Assembly: GCF_022682495.2 (NCBI RefSeq)
Contig: NC_071399.1
Coordinates: 53,002,873 to 53,066,872, forward strand
Length of the DNA: 64,000 nt
Reading direction: 5' to 3'
Source: Desmodus rotundus
Lineage: Eukaryota > Chordata > Mammalia > Chiroptera > Phyllostomidae
Position 1 is the stretch's first letter, and each line of letters opens with the position of its first letter. A program made the position numbers and the translations under genes. The notes beneath the pieces were generated by a model. That model did no database searches. It had not been told where the DNA came from and was given only the letters and a program-made list of their open reading frames with translations. Shown piece by piece: positions 57,539 through 64,000 of this stretch.

Positions 57539-59438
57539 TAAAAATATATTTTATTGATTATGCTATTACAGTTGTCCCATTTTCCTCCCTTCACTCCCCT
57601 CCACCCTGAACACCCCCTCCCACCCACATTCCCCCCCTTTATTTTGTGTCCATGGGTCACACATATAAGTTCTTTGGCTTCTACATTTCCTATACTATTC
57701 TTACCCTCCCCCTGTCTATTTTCTACCTACCATTTATGCTACTTATTCTCTGTACCTTTCCCCCTCTCTCCCCCTCACACTCCCCTGTTGATAACCCTCC
57801 ATGTGATCTCCATTTCTGTGGTTCTGTTTCTGTTCTAGTTGTTTGCTTAGTTGCCTTTTGTTTTTGTTTTAGGTGTGGTTGTTAATAAGTGTGAGTTTGC
57901 TGTCATATTACTGTTCATATTTTTTATCTTCTTTTTCTTAGGTAAATCCCTGTAACCTTTCATTTAATAAGGGTTTGGTGATGATGAACTCCTTGAACTT
58001 GACCTTATCTGAGAAGCACTTTATCTGCCCTTCCATTCTAAATGAAAGCTTTGCTGGATACAGTAATCTTGGATGTAGGTCCTTGCCTTTCATGACTTGG
58101 AATACTTCTTGCCAGCCCCTTCTTGCCTGTAAGGTCTCTTTTGAGAAATTAGCTGACAGTCTTATGGGAACTCCTTTGTAGGTAACTGTGTCCTTTTCTC
58201 TTGCTACTTCTAAGATTCTCCCCTTCTGTTTAATCTCAGGTAATGTAATTATTGATGTGCTTTGGTGTGTTCCTCCTTGGGTCCAGCTTCTTTGGGACTC
58301 TCTGAGCTTCCTGGACTTCCTGGAAGTCTATTTCCTTTGCCAGATTAGGGAAGTTGTCCTTCATTATTTGTTCAAATAAGTTTTCAATTTTTTGCTCTTC
58401 CTCTTCTCCTTCTGGTACCCCTATAATTTGGATGTTAGAATGTTTAAAGATGTCCTGGAGGTTCCTATGCCTCTCCTCATTTTTTTGAATTCTTGTTTCT
58501 TCATTCTCTGGTTGGATGTTTCTTCCTTCCTTCTGGTCCATGCCATTGATTTGAGTCCCAGTTTCCTTCCCATCACTATTGGTTCCCTGTACAGTTTCCT
58601 TTGTTTCTCTTAGCATAGCCTTCATTTTTTCATCTACTTTGTGACCATATTCAACCAATTCTGTGAGCTTCCTGATTACCAATGTTTTGAACTGTGCATC
58701 TGATAGGTTGGCTATCTCTTTGTTGCTTAGTTGTGTTTTTTCTGGAACTTTGATCTGTTCTTTCCTTTGGGCCATTTTTTTTTTGTCTTGGTGCACCTGT
58801 TATGTACATTAAGGGGCAGAGCCTTAGGTATTCACCTGGGCGGGGCAACCCACAGCACTGCACCATGACCTTGTAAGTGGGGAAGGGTTCCGAGAGGGAA
58901 CAATGGTGCTTGCTTTGCTTTCTGCTGGCTTTCTGTCACTTCCCCCAGTACCCGCAAGCAAAATGGGCCCTTCTGGTGCTGATTCCCAGGTGGGTGGGTC
59001 CATGTATGTTCTGGGACCCTGTGGGTCTCTCCAATGAACTCTCCTGTGAGGCTGGGAGTTTCTTCTGCTTCCGCCTCTACTCCCAAGGGGTTTTCAATCA
59101 GTGGTTTGAGGCTTTAGTTCCCTGAGCTGCAGCCCTGGGGTTGCACAGTCTGTTTCTCACCCCCTCCATTCCTCCCAGTTTATCTGTGCATGAATGTGGG
59201 ACCACAGGGTCCGCCAGCCACCATTTCACCTTGAGTCCTCTCTGCCCAGCTGCATTTCTCTGCCCCTCCTACCAGTCCGGATGAATGTTTCTTCTTTAAC
59301 TCCTTGGTTGTTAGACTTCCATACAGTTCAATTTTCTGTCAGTTCTGGTTGTTTTTTGTTTTTAAATTGCTGTTGTCCTTCTTTTTATAGTGCAAGGAGG
59401 CACAGTGTGTCTACCTATGCCTCCATCGTGGCCAGAAG
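57539..59438 (-). mobile_element. HAL1 (half-L1) copy 5, full length, best ORF1
   Basis: Antisense, 1,900 bp, between exact 16-bp TSDs TCCAGGGACACTTTTT (57523-57538 and 59439-59454). ORF1 on the minus strand starts at Met 58775 (MAQRKEQIKVPEKTQLSNKE), runs through the coiled coil and the RRM-like IIGVPEGEEEEQKIENLFEQ into the C-terminal domain, and is open to 58236; the domain then continues out of frame. No ORF2 anywhere. The long TSD and readable ORF1 suggest one of the younger insertions here. Confidence 0.9.
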
Positions 59439-60234
59439 TCCAGGGACACTTTTTAATCAAATAGATTTTCTAGGCATGGATTGTTTTTAGATTTATCAGT
59501 GAGCCTATTCCAAATCTTTTAAAATAAAATATAAGCAGGTTGGAGGAGGAGGGAAGAAGAGTAAAAGGGGGAGGAGGGAAGAAGGCAGAGAGAAACTAAG
59601 GAATATACCAAGTAATAAGGAACTTAAAACTAGATTAAATTGTTAATGGTTTAGTCCCTGGAGATAAAAAAAATATTGTATAGTCAAAAGAATATTGGAT
59701 TGAATCATAAGAATTGTTTTCTGGTTTGGGTCCTTTCATTAAATAATGATGTGCTCTTGGAAAAAATTGTGGGTAAAAAGAAGGCAAAGTTAGTGGGCCA
59801 AAAAAGAAGAACCAAAATAAAGCTGAAGGATTGTCAAAACCTCCCTTTTGGTATTTATACCTCCACCTATGAAGTAGTAACTGGTACTAGATTAGCCCTG
59901 CCACAGTAAAGACTCACAAACACTGGAAGAAGAACAACTACCAGGAATAGCTATGAGCTGAACAACCACCCACATGGTTAGACTTCCACATGGTTAAGAG
60001 TCTTCATTAAATAATCCTGGTATTCAGAAGATGCCCTATGAAGTCTATGCTTTAGAAGTAGGACCCATCTATCCCTATTATAAAAACTGCTCTACACCCC
60101 TCCATTAAAAACTTTAAAAATAAGCCTTGAAAAAACGAGGATATTTTCTATTTAACATTATGTAGAAGTTTTTCTCATATAAAATGACTTTTGTGTGAGA
60201 TTTTCTCACACAAAATTAACTGTGTGGCTTAAAA

Positions 60235-60494
60235 AACTTAACCTGAAGTAAAGGAAGACTATAAAATCTAGACATGCAACAACATACTATTCATAATGTC
60301 AAGCATTCAATGGAAAATTGCTAGGTGTACAAAGAAACAAGAAAAATCCTTAATAGAAATAGACCCTAAAATTATAGTTAATGGAATTAGCAGAGAAGGA
60401 CTGTAATATGTTGCCATGAATATGTTCAAGCATTTAGACTTTAAACTGCATCAAAATGGTAAGATGCATCTATGAAAACGCCATGACTAACTTA
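60235..60494 (+). repeat. Old L1-like remnant, left of the mariner
   Basis: 'tagacatgcaacaacatact', 'gaattagcagagaaggactg' and 'gaatatgttcaagcatttag' resemble the ORF1-side region of ancient L1/HAL1 elements. Confidence 0.5.
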
Positions 60495-61133
60495 TGAGGT
60501 CTGTCCAGAAAGTATCCAGCCGTGCACTATGAAAAATAGACATTTATTGAAGAAGAGTGAGTTACAAGAAACATTGTACGTAGAAAAATGATGCCTCAGT
60601 CCCCTTCAAAGGATGTACCTTGGGACCTCACACAGTTCTCCCAATTGCCAACAGCTTCCCAATTGTATTTTCCTAAATCTAATCAATAGGCCGAAATCTT
60701 TTCCCTTTCAAAGATGATTTTAGTTTTGGGAAAAGCCAGAACTCACAGGATGCCAAATCTGGGCTGTAGAGGAGATAGAGTCACCTGGGTCATTTGATGT
60801 TCTGCCAAAAACCTCTGCATGAGGCTGCCAATCACCAATTCCCCCATAGCTGGCCTTCTGAATTATCAGAATAGTTTCCACAGGGGAATGTTCAAGCTTA
60901 ATGGAAAGTTTGATGCAAATTCGTTTTTCTATTCACTCAGTCATTTTGTATACAACCACACAGTACACATGCTTACTCAATGGCGTCTACCACCCTTACT
61001 GACTAGTACAATGAAGTTGTCATTGTTCATGCATGTGCATTCCAGTCCACTCTCTTTGGTTGCCAGGTTACATCAATGTTGTGCAAACCATTCTTGTTAT
61101 ATTAATGGTTGGGGTTTTTTTGGACAGACATCG
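60495..61133 (-). mobile_element. Internally deleted mariner, copy 3 (antisense)
   Basis: Inverted ends TGAGGTCTGTCCAGA (left) and TTTTTGGACAGACATCG (right), with TA at 60493-60494 and 61134-61135. 639 bp. Same order and same internal junction as copy 1 in reverse; the N-terminal transposase remnant lies at the right. Confidence 0.86.
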
Positions 61134-61135
61134 TA

Positions 61136-61600
61136 TATTTAATGGTGAAAAACTAAATGCTTTCCTCCTATGTTTCTGGAAAAGACAAGGATATTCAGAA
61201 TTATGCTGAAGGTCCTTGAGAGTGCAATAAGGCAAGAAAGGGTAGTGAATGGCATGCATGCTGAAATAGAAGAAGTAAAACTTTCTTTTTAGAGATGACA
61301 TGTTGTGTGTATAGAAAATCCTAAGAAATCTACAAAAAAATCAGAACTAATATGTGAGTTGAGCAGGGTCACAGAACACAAACAATGTAAAAAAATGAAA
61401 TGGACAATAGGGTAATAAAATTTTTTAAATACTATTTACAATACCATAAAAACATGAAATACTTAGGAATAAATTTGTCAGCATATGTGCAAATTTTAAT
61501 TCACTGATTTTAATAGGGCAGAATAAAGTTATCTCAACTCTTAAATTTTTGTAAGTCACCTGTACAGTTCCAGAAAATTTCTAGCCTATTCCCATAACTT
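61136..61600 (+). repeat. Old L1 ORF2 (reverse transcriptase) fragment
   Basis: 'gaaaaactaaatgctttcct', 'gaaaagacaaggatattcag' and 'agagatgacatg' (the FADDM active-site region, here RDDM-like) followed by 'tatagaaaatcctaagaaat' follow L1 ORF2. Frames are broken. Confidence 0.65.
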
Positions 61601-61696
61601 CTCATGATTCCTTTTTGTATTAATGATGCCTTATATAAACCTATGAGTTTCAAGTCACCATTTTTTTAAAAAAGAATTTACTATATTAAATTAGAT

Positions 61697-64000
61697 TTCA
61701 AAATGGTGGCAGAGTAGGTGGAAGCTTCACTCACCTCTTCCCAGGACCAACCAGGAATTACAAGTACATTACAAAACAATCATTCTGAATAGCCAACTCA
61801 AAACTACCTGAAGAGGAGTCTTATAACCAAGAATTTATAGAAGAAGCCACACTGAAACTGGTAGGAAGGGTACAGGTGCAAAAAGGTCTGGCCCTGCTCC
61901 TACAGGAGGTGACTAAGGTGCCAGAGGGATATCTCAGCTATAGAGGGTTCCCCTTGAGAAGTGTGAGGCCTAAACCACAAGCCAGGCTCCCTAGCCCAGA
62001 GCATCAGAGTGGGAGAGAAATGCCTACATAACATCTATGAAAAGCAGTAGGGTTTCTGTTCACCAGAAAGAGATAGGAGTCCACTAGAGATACAGACACC
62101 CTTTTAAAAGGACAACACACAGAATTTTATTCACAACAACTCACCCAGGGCTCCAGTGGAGGGAGAACAGAGCTGACTAGAGTTACATTAGGAAAGCCTG
62201 GCATTTGTGGCTCTGGAGTGAGACCTTGGGGGACAGCTACCAGGATCCGTGTGCTGAGTTATTCTCCAATACCACAAATGCCAACTTTCTTGGATGGAGC
62301 ACTCCCTTTCCTGTGGTATCAGTCTGGGGGAAAGCAGTTGCCCCACCCGCTGGACTTCTCTCACCTACCCTTTGGAACATATGCCCACCTGAGGAGTCAG
62401 CTGCCGTGCCAAGGTATACAGGTCTGGGCAGACTCAGGGGTATCAGTGGCTGGGTTGTCTAGCTTTGGGCCATGCCCACTTTCCCATGAACCTGACTGAC
62501 ACATCGCTGTCATAAGAGATCTGTCAGAGGCACTCTTCCAGCTTCCGGTAGACCCACCCTCCATGTTCTGATGGCCTCACATTCCTGACTCCTAGTGGCT
62601 CCACCCTACTAAAGTCAGAGCAAATTCCAGGACAGACTAAGACCTGTGGTTCTGGGCAGGGGCTACACCCACCACCTTTCCTGAGTCCTGGAATCTCCAC
62701 CTAATAGGTTATCTACTAGCCGCATACACCCGACTCCACCAGAGGCTTTTTTGCTGAGCCTAACAGGAAGCAGGCAATCAGAGGCAACCAGAGGCAGATA
62801 TCAAGGTGCCTTGGGATTTTTGCTGACCTGCCCCAGGGATGGTGCTGGTAAAAGGCAGACTTGGTATGCAGCTTGGTCCTTTCCATGCACACCCAAGCCC
62901 AGTGCAGATAGCCACAAACTGGATCTCTTGTAGCTCCAGTAGGTTGCCAAGGGCTACCAGTTTTGCCCCCAAGAGGCCCAGAACTTACACAAACAGTTGC
63001 CAGATTTAGATAACATCATAGCATCCAGTAGGCTTCAAAAGCAGCAAATCCAAAGGGAGATCTAGGCAGGCACCAAACTCTGTTGAGATGAATTCTGCTT
63101 TGTTTGGTCAATTCCTGCATAGCAGTTCACACACCATGGTTGGGATTGAGCTTCACAGTTAGCCAGCCTGAAGGGTGACTCCATGTGAGATTGGGCCAAT
63201 AGCAAGAAGACTCAATTACAACAGGAGATCCCACATAACTGACACAAAGAGACATTTCTGGAGCACCCAGTCAGGTGATCAAGGAGACTGCACCACTGGG
63301 TCCCACAGGACACCTACTACATAAGGCCACCCCATGAATACTGGGACTCATAGTGGATTTATGTAATACATAGAAACAAGTACAAAGAAGCAGCAAACAT
63401 GAGGAGACAAAGAAACAGGCCCCAAATGAAAGAATAGGAGAACTCTCCAAAAGAAGAGCCAAATAAAATGTAGGCAAGCAATTTATCAGATATAAAGTTC
63501 AAAGTGATGACTATAAGGATGCTCAAGGAACTTAGTGAGAACTACAATAGCATGAAAAAGGACATAGAAACCATAAAAAAAAGAACCACTCAGAAATGAA
63601 GAATACAATATCTGACATCAAGAACACACTAGGAGGGCAAACAGTAGGTTGGATGAAGGAGAGGACCAAATCAGCAATTTGCAAGAGAAGGGAGAAGAAA
63701 ATACATAATCAGAGCAGCAAAAAGAAAGAAAAATTAAAAAGGAATGAGGATGGTTTAAGAGATCTTGGGGACAATATGAAGCAAATCAGCATCTGCATAA
63801 TAGGAGTAACAGAAGGAAAAGAGAGAGAGCAAGGAATCGAGAACTTATTTGAAGAAATAATGACATAATAATTTCCTAACCTGATAAAGGAAGAGGACAT
63901 CTGAGTTGAAGAAGCTAGGGAAGCTCAAACAAGATGAACTCAAAGAGGCCCACACCAAGACACATATTTAAATGGCAAAGTTTAAAGACAAAGAGAAGAA
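61697..64000 (+). mobile_element. L1 5' region with ORF1 remnant, runs off the window
   Basis: Begins 'aatggtggcagagtaggtgg', an L1-type leader, followed by about 1.7 kb of GC-richer 5' UTR. The ORF1 remnant at 63596-63868 reads MKNTISDIKNTLGGQ, then IIGVTEGKEREQGIENLFEE (RRM-like); the C-terminal domain starts out of frame at about 63930 ('gaggcccacaccaagacaca'). Sense to VWA8. Whether ORF2 follows (L1) or not (HAL1) cannot be seen. Confidence 0.75.

Larger units (their letters stand above)
57036..64000 (+). other. VWA8: VWA8 intron after exon h (5' part)
   Basis: Start of the next intron; no further exon appears before the window ends. It holds an antisense full-length HAL1 (57539-59438), a purine-rich tract at about 59540-59600, old L1 (60235-60494 and 61136-61600) interrupted by an antisense mariner derivative (60495-61133), and an L1 5' region with ORF1 (61697-64000). 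57040-57520 and 59600-60230 are unassigned. Confidence 0.8.

Overview
The window is a stretch of mammalian nuclear DNA, almost certainly from a bat. It carries many copies of the Ves tRNA-derived SINE, whose heads read like 'cctgactggtgtggctcag' and which end in a CT-rich stretch and an AAATAAATAAAATC tail. It also carries half-L1 (HAL1) elements and short hAT and mariner DNA transposons. Ves is typical of microbats, most often Yangochiroptera; I cannot name the species.

Only one host gene is visible. Eight internal exons on the + strand, at 1376-1489, 9769-9937, 12422-12499, 18594-18709, 30760-30866, 35098-35204, 41181-41252 and 56959-57035, join in frame into about 280 codons that I recognise as VWA8, a large mitochondrial AAA+ ATPase with a C-terminal VWA domain. 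All eight have AG acceptors and GT donors and no stop codon. The set runs from the later part of the first AAA+ module (HPSFRIIALAEPP) to the P-loop of the next one (GNQGVGKNK). The gene start, the first P-loop and the VWA domain lie outside the window.

The rest is intron, largely built from repeats that can be ordered in time by nesting. The oldest layer is MIR, L2, MER5-type hAT, MLT1 and old L1. Above it lie three copies of one internally deleted mariner, three copies of a roughly 193-214 bp hAT MITE, and five HAL1 copies, four of them full length with target-site duplications (TSDs). There are also two 5'-truncated younger L1s (one apparently with a 3' transduction), Ves copies with clear TSDs, a solo LTR, a 3'-truncated U2 snRNA pseudogene and an RPL31 processed pseudogene. 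A 1.2 kb GC-richer block at 55.25-56.5 kb with a ~30 bp minisatellite remains unexplained. A sense L1 5' region with ORF1 runs off the right edge.

I see no CRISPR array, operon or other bacterial-type system, and no new gene system. The main interest is the nested transposon record, the HAL1 family and the split VWA8 P-loop. Family names were assigned by eye and memory, without a repeat library.
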